From: JBGPTK01 sp041497605
Lineage (GTDB): Bacteria; Acidobacteriota; Terriglobia; Acidiferrales; UBA7541
Direction of reading: 5' to 3'
Length of the DNA stretch: 15,065 nucleotides
Assembly (NCBI GenBank): GCA_041497605.1
Contig: JBGQGW010000069.1
Coordinates: forward strand, 1 to 15,065
Shown: piece by piece, positions 7,391-14,421 of the stretch
Numbering within the stretch: the stretch's first letter is position 1
Layout: each line of letters begins with the position of its first letter
Notes under the pieces: model-generated
Told to the model about the DNA's origin: nothing
The model's input: only the letters and a program-made list of their open reading frames with translations
The model's database searches: none
Made by a program: the position numbers and the translations under genes

Positions 7391-7404
7391 GGAGAGTCTC
7401 TATG
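7391..7404 (+). promoter_or_regulatory. Ribosome binding site that decides the start of the Tat-signal gene
   Basis: GGAGAG (7391-7396) lies five bases before the ATG at 7402. This favours 7402 over the upstream in-frame ATGs at 7306, 7372, 7375 and 7384, none of which has comparable spacing, and over the internal ATG at 7441. Confidence 0.7.
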
Positions 7405-7839
7405 ACCAATAAGGCCGATAATTCCAAGATCGCAGGCCGGATGTCTCGTCGCGATTTCGCTCGCCAGGCTGCTCTGGCGGCCGCTGGCATCGCTGCACTG
7501 CCAACCGGTTCTCTCGGAGACGCCACGGAATTATCTGCTCGATCTTTCAAAGTACCCCCGCAAGCGGACGAAAAGAAGTTGTCGCCTGCCAGTCAGGCCG
7601 AAGTGGACGCCAAGCTCGATGTGATCTTCAAAAAATATGGCCCGCGCCTTTCCGACGCGCAGAAAACAGATCTTCGCCGCCTGGCAACCGAAGGACAAAA
7701 ACCTCTCGAAGCCATTCGCGCTTTTCCCATCGAGAACTCCGGCCAGCCAGCCACGGTTCTGAAGCTCTACCCTGAGCCGGGAATGGCGCAACACCGCTCG
7801 CAAGTCAGCACGGCCACGCCGCCGGAGAAAAAGGAGTAA
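7402..7839 (+). CDS. Small Tat-exported protein of unknown function, partner of the downstream amidase
   Basis: The 145-residue product starts with a twin-arginine signal: SRRDFAR (residues 15-21, Arg16-Arg17), then the hydrophobic stretch QAALAAAGIAALPTG. It is therefore predicted to be exported folded, or used as a membrane-tethered redox-style leader. The mature part is short. Charged helices (SPASQAEVDAKLDVIFKKYG and DAQKTDLRRLATEGQ) are followed by the motif IRAFPIENSGQPATVLKLYP and a disordered Lys/Glu-rich end. I do not recognise a named domain. The AAGGAG that serves the amidase gene overlaps its stop codon, and only three bases separate the two genes, so the two are translationally coupled and probably work together. 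A cytoplasmic-looking amidase with an exported partner is unusual. The start was chosen from the GGAGAG ribosome site; a start at 7441 would leave a minimal Tat signal. Confidence 0.8.
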   Translation: MTNKADNSKIAGRMSRRDFARQAALAAAGIAALPTGSLGDATELSARSFKVPPQADEKKLSPASQAEVDAKLDVIFKKYGPRLSDAQKTDLRRLATEGQKPLEAIRAFPIENSGQPATVLKLYPEPGMAQHRSQVSTATPPEKKE

Positions 7840-7842
7840 TCA

Positions 7843-9243
7843 ATGCTCGGTGAAGACATTCTCTATCTCCCGGTTCGCGAACTCGGCGAGCGGGTCCGCA
7901 CGCGCAAAATTTCACCGGTCGAGTTGACCGAAAGCTATCTCGCCCGTAGCGAGCGTCTCGGCCCTCAATTAAGCGCATACGTCACCCTCACCAATGACCT
8001 CGCGCTCCAGCAGGCGCGCGCGGCTGAACGCGAAATCGTCGCCGGACACTATCGCGGGCCTCTGCATGGCATCCCGTATGCCGCAAAGGATCTTCTCGCC
8101 GTCAAAGGATATCCCACCACTTGGGGCGCGCGGCCTTACGCGCAGCAGAAATTCGATTTCAATGCCACGGTGATCGATCTGCTCGATTCCGCCGGCGCAA
8201 TCTTGATCGGCAAAGCGGCCATGATTGAGCTTGCCGGCGGCATGGGCTATCGCTTCGCCACCGCCTCACTCACCGGTGCTGCCAAGAATCCATGGAATGA
8301 AGGCTGTTGGACTTGCGGCTCATCGAGTGGCTCGGGGGCAATTGTGTCGGCAGCGCTGGCAGCCTTCGCCATCGGCACGGAGACCTGGGGCTCCATTATT
8401 TGCCCCTCTTCATTCTGCGGAATATCCGGCCTGCGGCCGACCTTCGGCCGGGTGAGCCGCTATGGCGCGATGGCGCTTGCCTATTCGATGGACAAGATTG
8501 GCCCTATGGCGCGCGTGGCGGAAGACTGCGCGCTGGTGCTCTCCGTCATCTCGGGCGCCGATCCTAAGGATCTTGGATCGCTCCCATCGGCGCAGGCCAA
8601 ATTTGTTTATCCCTCCGTCGCGCCAACGCCGCTGCGCATCGGCTGGCTGACGAATGCCTGGCAAAAGCCCGATCCGGACGTGAAGGCAGCGGCCGAAGCC
8701 GCCATCGCTGTGATCGAGAAGCATGGCGCGCACGTAAGTGACGCAGCCTTGCCGGAAGGTCCCTGGGAAGAAGCTGCCGGAACCACCGTGTCCGTCGAGG
8801 GCATAGCGGCATTCCATTCCTTGATTGATTCGGGGCGCGTCGCGGATCTTAGCGATCCACTCGGACAGATTGCCGGATACATTAGCGAACACATTTCCGC
8901 GGCCGATTATTTGCGCGCCCAGCAGATCCGCGCAGTGCTGCAAAAGAAAATCGACGCACTCTTCGAGCGGTTCGATGTGATCGCAGCCGCATCGCTTCCG
9001 GTCACGGCCAGCACCCTGGATACGAACCTCGAAACCGGTTTGAGCTTTGCCGATCCGCTCGGCGGCATCGGCAATTTTTGCGGGCTGCCTGCGATCAGCG
9101 TTCCTTGCGGACTGAGCGAGAAAAAGCTTCCGATCGGAATTCAATTCGTTGGCCGCGTGCGTAACGATCGCGCTGTGGTCGCCGCGGCGGAACTTTTCCA
9201 GGAGCATACGGAATGGCACAAGCAACGCCCTCCGATTAGCTAA
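7843..9243 (+). CDS. Amidase-signature (GatA-like) hydrolase
   Basis: The 466-residue enzyme belongs to the amidase signature family, which hydrolyses carboxamides through a Ser-cisSer-Lys triad. All three are present: Lys82 (YAAKDLL), cis-Ser160 in CGSSSGSG and nucleophile Ser184 in GTETWGS. The 24-residue gap between the two serines is the spacing normal for the family. The following FCGISGLRPTFGRVSRYGAM and MDKIGPMAR are also typical. The length is close to that of stand-alone amidases and GatA. No GatB or GatC gene is nearby and the partner is a Tat protein, so tRNA-dependent amidotransferase work is unlikely. A catabolic or detoxifying amidase is the better guess; the substrate cannot be read. 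No signal peptide is seen. The start ATG follows AAGGAG by about six bases. Confidence 0.93.
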   Translation: MLGEDILYLPVRELGERVRTRKISPVELTESYLARSERLGPQLSAYVTLTNDLALQQARAAEREIVAGHYRGPLHGIPYAAKDLLAVKGYPTTWGARPYAQQKFDFNATVIDLLDSAGAILIGKAAMIELAGGMGYRFATASLTGAAKNPWNEGCWTCGSSSGSGAIVSAALAAFAIGTETWGSIICPSSFCGISGLRPTFGRVSRYGAMALAYSMDKIGPMARVAEDCALVLSVISGADPKDLGSLPSAQAKFVYPSVAPTPLRIGWLTNAWQKPDPDVKAAAEAAIAVIEKHGAHVSDAALPEGPWEEAAGTTVSVEGIAAFHSLIDSGRVADLSDPLGQIAGYISEHISAADYLRAQQIRAVLQKKIDALFERFDVIAAASLPVTASTLDTNLETGLSFADPLGGIGNFCGLPAISVPCGLSEKKLPIGIQFVGRVRNDRAVVAAAELFQEHTEWHKQRPPIS

Positions 9244-9647
9244 TCCTTTTGGGTGCGAAGGGCGCCCGGCTCTAGTCTTGGATTTTGTCGGCAAAACAGA
9301 CCTCGAAAACAGGCGCCTCCAAACGGACGATTTAGAGGCGATTAGGATTTTATAACCGCAAGTGTTTTCAATGGTTTGCGTCATTTTCACATTGTTTCCC
9401 ACTGGCGATTAGCCAGGCGATTAGAAATTGGTTTTTTGCGTCCCGATTGTGTCTGCGGGATGTGTATCACGCCTTTCGAAATTTTCTGCGGGACGGGAGT
9501 GCTGGGGAGTCTTGAGTCGTGTGGCGCCAAGCCGGGAAGGGCGTTCGAGAGTGTTGATTGGAGACTCTTAGCGTATTCTCTCATACAACTATTTACCACA
9601 AAGGTAGCTACAATGTCAAGACTTTCTTCCGCGTAGACATTTGGGGA
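9244..9647. other. Intergenic stretch with three GGCGATTAG direct repeats, no gene
   Basis: No frame gives a believable protein. GGCGATTAG occurs three times within 90 bases (9337-9345, 9404-9412, 9416-9424). A short stem at 9251-9267 (GGGTGC with GCGCCC) follows the amidase stop but lacks a T-run, so it is not called a terminator. Confidence 0.5.
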
Positions 9648-9735
9648 ATGTGTCGCACCTACGGCGCTGGGATTTTTTTGCCACCGTTCCCAGCCCTTGC
9701 GGGCTGGGCTAATATCTGGCGCACCTTCGGCGCTA
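9648..9735 (+). repeat. REP-like composite palindromic unit, left copy
   Basis: The unit reads ATGTGTCGCACCT-ACGGCGCT (9648-9668), a spacer, an 8-bp hairpin CCCAGCCC-TTGC-GGGCTGGG (9689-9708) followed by CTAAT, then GGCGCACCTTCGGCGCT (9718-9734). The same order of elements appears in the right copy on the other strand. Confidence 0.7.
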
Positions 9736-9778
9736 GTCGAGAATGAGAGGTTACGCTTCCAGTCGTGGCACTTCCCCC

Positions 9779-9866
9779 GCGCCGTAGGCGCAGTACAAAT
9801 TAGCCCAGCGCGTGAGCGCTGGGTAAATTGTATTCAAAGATTTCAAGCACCGGAGGTGCGACACAT
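9779..9866 (-). repeat. REP-like composite palindromic unit, right copy in inverted orientation
   Basis: Read on the minus strand it gives ATGTGTCGCACCT-CCGGTGCT, a spacer, CCCAGCGC-TCAC-GCGCTGGG followed by CTAAT, then GCGCCTACGGCGC. This mirrors the left copy element by element. Each element is itself a hairpin: 9779-9791 (5 bp), 9804-9823 (8 bp, GTGA loop on the plus strand) and 9847-9859 (5 bp). The pair with its 43-base spacer resembles the inverted BIME arrangement of REP elements. Confidence 0.7.
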
Positions 9867-9886
9867 CCTCCGCGGGTGACCGGGTG

Positions 9887-9946
9887 CGCCATTCTCCCGA
9901 ATGGCGTTTCGCCCCCCGCCAATCCGGAGATTGGCGTTCCCGGGGG
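9887..9946. repeat. Two tandem 8-bp/4-base hairpins of related sequence
   Basis: CGCCATTC-TCCC-GAATGGCG (9887-9906) and CGCCAATC-CGGA-GATTGGCG (9917-9936) share stem length, loop length, the CGCCA start and the GGCGTT end. An outer CCCCC/GGGGG pair (9912-9916 with 9942-9946) can enclose the second. Arm changes at matching stem positions (T-C against A-T) are compensated, as expected of diverged copies under pairing constraint. Confidence 0.65.
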
Positions 9947-10132
9947 TTAAATTCGCAGGCGCGCCCACTGCGGCGCCCAAAATCTTCTCTCTGTATTAAA
10001 CCTGCGCCACCCGTCCGAAAGGAGAAACGAGATTGCTGCCGATCGATCCGGTGGCTTGAAGAAATCTTGGAATTGGGAAGCGGAGAGAAAATAAAGAAGA
10101 ATCAACCAATCCAACTCAAAAATCCCACGTGC

Positions 10133-10197
10133 AAACCCGGCACGATGGGGCACCCACACCCAACTTAGTCAGAACTGCGAACCCCGGGCCACCCACC
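10133..10197 (+). repeat. Left inverted flanking repeat of the accessory gene
   Basis: The segment runs AAACCCGGC...GCACCCAC...CAGAACTGCGAAC...CGGGCCACCCACC. Its reverse-complement relative lies at 11003-11060, on the other side of the gene at 10204-10932. The copies are similar rather than identical, with gaps of a few bases. Confidence 0.6.
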
Positions 10198-10203
10198 TTC
10201 AAC

Positions 10204-10932
10204 TTACTTGAAGAAACGCGAAAATCTTGGGATTACACTGTTGGCAACAAACTCGTACATTGCGTTCAACCCCTCGATATCGCATTCGATTCCCTCAAAG
10301 GAATCGCCAAAGATCATGTCGTAGAAAGCGCTTGGATGGAGCTTCATTTTACTTTCGAGATGCAAAGGCGCGCTCACTGTGCCTGCATTGTCGACTTCTA
10401 CCAAGTGCCAAGACTCGTGAGGAAGGTCAGGAAAGAAGGCCTCACTGACATCGCCTCTCACCGCAAGTCTTCGATGCTTGTCGATATTGCCCAATTTGTT
10501 CAATCTCCACAAGAGATGGCTTTTGACAGAGTTTTGCCCTCCGTGATACGGCTGAAGCGATTTGATGACTCGTTTTGCATCTGTGGGCACGCCCCTCGTC
10601 CATTCTCTAAACTTTTTCTCGTCCGGCACATCAAGAATCGGGAATTGCGTACCCCGGGGATAAGGCTTCGTCAGTTTAGCAAGTGCCCAAACAAGCTGGT
10701 CCAACGATGAACGCAAACAATAAAGAAAATCCCCGACAATCAACGGAAAACTGTCCGGAACATCTGCAACCTTAAGGTGAATATGATACCTCTGATTATC
10801 TATGTCTCTCTCGGTACTAAAACGGTGAGGCTTTGAATCTCTGAAAAGTACTAGTTGCGCTTTCAGAGAATCCAAATGTTCCTTTGCCCTGGCGGTTTTA
10901 AGGAAGGGATCAGCCAAAGTGATCTTACCCAT
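10204..10932 (-). CDS. Uncharacterised accessory protein, possibly helical HEPN-like
   Basis: I do not recognise a named family for this 242-residue protein. It has no signal peptide or membrane segment, so it is probably cytoplasmic. Noted segments are an N-terminal helix (KTARAKEHLDSLKAQL), a beta-like HRFSTERDIDNQRYHIHLKV, a conserved-looking core VGDFLYCLRSSLDQLVWALA, then TQFPILD and LNKLGNIDKHRRL. The 'LR.SLDqLVW' and 'N.DKHR' pattern suggests an all-helical core of HEPN type, but the RxxxxH nuclease motif is not clear. Its composition is more A/T-rich than its neighbours (26 of 60 and 29 of 60 G+C in two lines counted, against 33 of 60 in a line of the permease gene). It is alone, on the opposite strand to its neighbours, and lies between inverted repeats, all of which suggests transfer. 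The start at 10932 follows an extended -10 and has no Shine-Dalgarno. Confidence 0.7.
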   Translation of the reverse strand: MGKITLADPFLKTARAKEHLDSLKAQLVLFRDSKPHRFSTERDIDNQRYHIHLKVADVPDSFPLIVGDFLYCLRSSLDQLVWALAKLTKPYPRGTQFPILDVPDEKKFREWTRGVPTDAKRVIKSLQPYHGGQNSVKSHLLWRLNKLGNIDKHRRLAVRGDVSEAFFPDLPHESWHLVEVDNAGTVSAPLHLESKMKLHPSAFYDMIFGDSFEGIECDIEGLNAMYEFVANSVIPRFSRFFK

Positions 10933-10948
10933 GTCGTCAATAATATCA
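10932..10948 (-). promoter_or_regulatory. Extended -10 promoter, probable leaderless start
   Basis: On the minus strand TGA-TATTAT (10948-10940) is followed by seven bases and the ATG (10932-10930). The TGn extension and the short distance match the arrangement at 3823, and no Shine-Dalgarno is visible. Confidence 0.55.
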
Positions 10949-11002
10949 GCTTTGATTAGTCACGCATATTATCGCCAAATACTAGAGAGATGAGTTTGTT
11001 TC

Positions 11003-11060
11003 GGCGGGTGGCCCGCGTTCACTGTCCTGAACTATTGTGGGTGCTCGATGGGCCGGGTTT
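11003..11060 (-). repeat. Right inverted flanking repeat of the accessory gene
   Basis: Read on the minus strand it runs AAACCCGGCC-CATCGA-GCACCCAC...CAGGACAGTGAACG-CGGGCCACCCGCC. The order and content match the left copy at 10133-10197; it is seven bases shorter. Confidence 0.6.
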
Positions 11061-11138
11061 AGTTGGGGATTATGGTGTTGCTTTGTGCCGATGAGATTGG
11101 ATTCCAGACCAGCGCTGTAGGCGCGCTCCTTCGAAGCT

Positions 11139-11213
11139 CCCTTCGTTTCTCAGGGCGAGCAGGATAAACCCTTCGACAGGCTCAGGACGCAGCCCCGATT
11201 AACGACATCGGGG
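11139..11213. repeat. Dispersed CCCTTCG...CTCAGG motifs and a 7-bp hairpin
   Basis: CCCTTCG-TTT-CTCAGGG (11139-11155) and CCCTTCGACAGGCTCAGG (11169-11186) are two versions of one motif in the same orientation. A third, opposite copy lies at 4283-4303. A stem CCCCGAT/ATCGGGG (11193-11199 with 11207-11213, 7-base loop) follows. The rest of the 10933-11443 gap shows no gene; a GCGCTGTAGGCGC at ~11112 echoes the hairpin of the 9779 repeat. Confidence 0.5.
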
Positions 11214-11443
11214 TGCAGAAAACGCACAAGCAGCGCCCCTACAAGGGCAAATTCGTGATCATGCGAATTTGTGGCCTTCATCGCTGGCACCGCTCAACGC
11301 GCCAGACAGAACGAAAGGGTGGGATCTGGCATGGCTTGCCACCTCACTTTCGGTTGGTGCTCACAGAAATCGAATGCTGCGATACACTGCTACGGTTTAA
11401 TTGTTCTGATCGCCGCCAGCACCGGCGCCACCAAGAAAAAGTG

Positions 11444-12814
11444 ATGCTCGAGCCGAAACAACATTTTCGAGACGAATTGCCGCCGATGCTTCGGCTCGCG
11501 GCGCCGCTGGTCCTCGCTGAACTCAGTTGGATGGGCATGGCTTTCGTCGACACCCTCATGGTCGGCCGTCTGCCCAACAGTGCCGTCGCCATCGGCGCCG
11601 TCAGTATTGCCAGCGTAATGTTTTACGCCGTCGCAATTCTGGGAAGCGGCACGCTTCTGGGACTCGATACTCTCGTTTCGCAGGCATTCGGTGCGGGCCA
11701 GATCGAAGAATGTCACGCCGCCCTGCTCGATGGCATGTACATCAGCCTCGCTCTCACCCCGCTGCTGATGGGACTCATGGAATTCGCCTGCGTTCCCCTC
11801 TTGCGCTACATTGGGGTTGACCCGACCGTTCTCCGCGAATCCATTCCTTATTTAAATACCCTGAATTGGAGCCTGCTTCCGCTTTTTGTTTATTTCGGCG
11901 CGCGGCGCTACTTGCAAGGCATGAACCTGGTCAAACCCGTTGTTTTTGCCATGGTCTCGGCAAATCTTGTGAACCTGCTCGGCAACTGGATGTTTATTTA
12001 TGGGCATCTCGGCGCTCCCCGGCTGGGGATTGTCGGCTCGGGTTGGTCCACGTGCGTCTCACGCATCTATATGGCCCTGGTTTTGCTCGGTTACATCGCT
12101 TACCACGATCGCCGCTACAAGACAGGGCTGCGCCACATTCGCCTCCAGCCACATTTGCAACGCATTCGAAATCTGCTGCGCCTGGGAGTTCCTGCCGGAC
12201 TTCAAATGACATTGGAAGTCGGCGTTTTTGCGGCGGCCACAGCCTTGATCGGAAAACTGGACCCCGTTTCATTGGCCGCTCACCAAATCGCACTGAACAT
12301 GGCCAGCATCACCTACATGGTCCCCCTGGGGATCAGTTCGGCGGCCGCGGTTCGAGTGGGGCAGGCCATCGGCCGCAGAGATGCGCAGGGGGCCAGTCAT
12401 GCCGGATGGTCGGCCATTGCTCTCGGCGCTGGTTTCATGACCTGCTCCGCGCTCGCATTTCTGCTTGTGCCTCGCTATATCGCTCGGATTTACACTCCAG
12501 ATCCAGCGGTGATTCGCATGGCTGCTACCCTTCTCGCCGTGGCGGCCGTTTTTCAATTGTTCGATGGCTTGCAGGTGGTGGCGACGGGAGCGCTGCGCGG
12601 TGCAGGCGAAACGCACATCCCCATGGTCACAAATCTCGTTTCCTATTGGGTTCTGGGACTTCCCGCCGGAGCCTATCTCTGCTTCCGATTGCATTGGGGT
12701 GCGTTGGGAATGTGGGCCGGCCTTTGTATCGGTCTGGTCTTGATCGGTTCCATTCTTCTGTTCGTGTGGTCCCGCAAAGTGCATGAGCTAGCAAAACTTA
12801 TTGCCCGAAATTGA
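11444..12814 (+). CDS. MATE-family multidrug/cation efflux transporter
   Basis: The 456-residue inner-membrane protein has twelve predicted membrane segments in two six-segment halves, the usual length and layout of MATE exporters, which expel cationic drugs and metabolites in exchange for H+ or Na+. The first half has APLVLAELSWMGMAFVDTLMVGRL and GLDTLVSQAFGAG, and the second has GVPAGLQMTLEVGVFAAATA, AAHQIALNMASITYMVPLGI and AVRVGQAIGRRD. These are the characteristic family stretches, repeated in equivalent places of the two halves. The frame is open from 11213, but the 77 extra N-terminal residues are basic and unlike the family, so ATG 11444 (MLEPKQHFRDELPPMLRLA) is chosen; GTG 11441 is an alternative. 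No good Shine-Dalgarno precedes either. The substrate is unknown; NorM/MdtK-like is a fair label. Confidence 0.9.
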   Translation: MLEPKQHFRDELPPMLRLAAPLVLAELSWMGMAFVDTLMVGRLPNSAVAIGAVSIASVMFYAVAILGSGTLLGLDTLVSQAFGAGQIEECHAALLDGMYISLALTPLLMGLMEFACVPLLRYIGVDPTVLRESIPYLNTLNWSLLPLFVYFGARRYLQGMNLVKPVVFAMVSANLVNLLGNWMFIYGHLGAPRLGIVGSGWSTCVSRIYMALVLLGYIAYHDRRYKTGLRHIRLQPHLQRIRNLLRLGVPAGLQMTLEVGVFAAATALIGKLDPVSLAAHQIALNMASITYMVPLGISSAAAVRVGQAIGRRDAQGASHAGWSAIALGAGFMTCSALAFLLVPRYIARIYTPDPAVIRMAATLLAVAAVFQLFDGLQVVATGALRGAGETHIPMVTNLVSYWVLGLPAGAYLCFRLHWGALGMWAGLCIGLVLIGSILLFVWSRKVHELAKLIARN

Positions 12815-12842
12815 TTCCCCGGATTTGATCGCGCCTCGCAAA

Positions 12843-12867
12843 TTCACGCTTGCATCGGAAGCGTGAA
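12843..12867. promoter_or_regulatory. Perfect 9-bp inverted repeat upstream of the purine permease
   Basis: TTCACGCTT and AAGCGTGAA are separated by seven bases (GCATCGG), 28 bases after the MATE stop and 60 bases before the permease ATG. It has no T-run on the plus strand, so it is either a weak terminator stem for the exporter or an operator for the permease. Confidence 0.4.
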
Positions 12868-12927
12868 AACGGCAGTCTTTCGAGCGCAGTTCGGCATTCA
12901 GCCCATTTCGGGCGCGGGGCCAACTCC

Positions 12928-14241
12928 ATGCTGTCGAGCATTCGCTCCTATTTTGAATTCGATTCTCACGGCACTAATTTCCGCCGCGAAATAATCGCCG
13001 GCGCCACCACCTTCGTGACGATGGCTTACATCATCGTCGTCAATCCCGCCATTCTCTCCGCCGCGGGAATCCCCACGGGCCCGTCGATGGTGGCCACCAT
13101 CCTCACTTGTCTTTTCGGCACCTTGATCATGGCGCTTTACGCGCGGCGGCCATTTGCCATCGCCCCGCTCATGGGCGAAAACGCGTTTCTCGCCTTCACC
13201 GTCGTGCAACTGCTCCATTATTCGTGGCAACAAGCGATCACTGCCGTTTTTGTCGCCGGAATTCTCTTCACGTTGATGACGGTGGCGAAAGTTCGCCAGT
13301 GGCTCGTCAGCGCCGTTCCCACTTGCCTCCGTTTCAGCTTCGCCGCGGGAATCGGCTTCTTCCTCACGTTCATTGGGCTGAACGAAACCGGAATCGTCGC
13401 ACTAGGCGAACCCAGCGCGCCCGTAAAATTGGGACACATCACTTCGCTCCCGGTGCTCGCCGCTGTTTTCGGAGTGCTGGTGATTGTCGCGCTGATGATC
13501 TTGCGTGTGCGCAGCGCCATTCTGATTGGTATTCTCTCCACCACTTTGCTGGCCGTCTTGACGGGCGTCTCGAAAAGCCCCGCTGGCTTCGTGAGCGTGC
13601 CGCCAAGCATCGCGCCCATCTTTTGGAAAATGGATTTCTCCAAAATTGGCACCGTCGGTTTTCTCGCGGTGATGCTCACGGTTTTCATCATGGCCTTCGT
13701 CGATACGCTCGGAACTTTGATCGGAGTCTCGGCGCGCGCCGGGTTGCTGGATGAACACGGTGATCTGCCCCAGATCGAACGGCCGATGCTGGCCGATGCG
13801 CTGGCCACAACGTTTGCCGGCGCCGTCGGCACTTCCACTGCCGGCGCGTACATCGAATCGGCCACGGGAATTGAGGCGGGCGGCCGCACGGGATTCGCTT
13901 CCATCATCACGGCATTATTTTTTGTTCTGGCCCTGTTCTTTGCGCCGCTGGTCAGCGCCATTCCGCCACAAGCCTATGGACCGGCACTAATCGTCGTCGG
14001 CATGTTGATGGTCGCGCCCATCCGCCGCATAAATTTCGACGACAACACCGAACTCATCCCCTCGTTTGCAACCATCGCTTTGATGAGCTTCACCTTCAAC
14101 ATCGGCGTCGGAATGACGGCGGGATTTCTAGTCTACCCCTTCTGCAAATTGATCGCGGGCCGGGCGAAGGAGATCCGCCCCGGATTGTGGGTGATGGCAT
14201 TGCTCTCCCTTCTCTTCTTTATTTTTTATCCCTACCACTAG
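12928..14241 (+). CDS. NCS2-family purine (adenine/guanine/hypoxanthine) permease, AzgA type
   Basis: The 437-residue inner-membrane protein is a nucleobase:proton symporter of the AzgA-like branch of NCS2. Diagnostic stretches are present in order: the N-terminal FRREIIAGATTFVTMAYIIVVNP, GENAF (Glu84-Asn85), FVDTLGTLIGVSARAGLLD (Asp259) in the helix that carries substrate-binding residues, and YIESATGIEAGGRTG (Glu310, Arg320). Together they point to salvage uptake of purine bases. The frame is open from 12850, but the extra 26 residues are not family-like, so the ATG at 12928 (MLSSIRSYFEF) is preferred; the length then matches relatives. The Shine-Dalgarno is weak. The preceding gene, the MATE exporter, lies 113 bases upstream with an inverted repeat between, so co-transcription is uncertain. 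Which purine is preferred cannot be read from the sequence. Confidence 0.92.
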   Translation: MLSSIRSYFEFDSHGTNFRREIIAGATTFVTMAYIIVVNPAILSAAGIPTGPSMVATILTCLFGTLIMALYARRPFAIAPLMGENAFLAFTVVQLLHYSWQQAITAVFVAGILFTLMTVAKVRQWLVSAVPTCLRFSFAAGIGFFLTFIGLNETGIVALGEPSAPVKLGHITSLPVLAAVFGVLVIVALMILRVRSAILIGILSTTLLAVLTGVSKSPAGFVSVPPSIAPIFWKMDFSKIGTVGFLAVMLTVFIMAFVDTLGTLIGVSARAGLLDEHGDLPQIERPMLADALATTFAGAVGTSTAGAYIESATGIEAGGRTGFASIITALFFVLALFFAPLVSAIPPQAYGPALIVVGMLMVAPIRRINFDDNTELIPSFATIALMSFTFNIGVGMTAGFLVYPFCKLIAGRAKEIRPGLWVMALLSLLFFIFYPYH

Positions 14242-14421
14242 AAGTCATTGCACAACCCTCCGTAAGACGATCATAGAGCAGGCCATAGAAAGGAACGCGC
14301 GGTAGTTAGGGAGGATCAGCCAAGTGGTGCCGAGGAGCGCCATGCTACGCGTGTGCCCATTTGGACATTGTGCCACTCGATCAGTTGTGGACTGATTTGA
14401 CTTTTTGCCGATAGAGCAGGC

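Noticed and set aside
7306..7401. Longer N-terminus for the Tat-signal protein
   Set aside because: It would bury the twin-arginine motif ~47 residues in, and the good ribosome site is at 7391-7396.
9376..9636. 86-codon plus-strand frame downstream of the amidase
   Set aside because: No ribosome site and no recognisable pattern; it crosses the GGCGATTAG repeats.
9648..9946. Possible CRISPR array because of several similar palindromes
   Set aside because: The units are inverted and unequally spaced and the hairpins differ in sequence; there are no regular direct repeats with spacers and no cas genes.
10129..10710. 193-codon plus-strand reading frame opposite the accessory gene
   Set aside because: It is antisense to the 242-residue minus-strand protein, which has protein-like composition and its own -10. 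The plus frame shows no domain pattern and starts inside a repeat.
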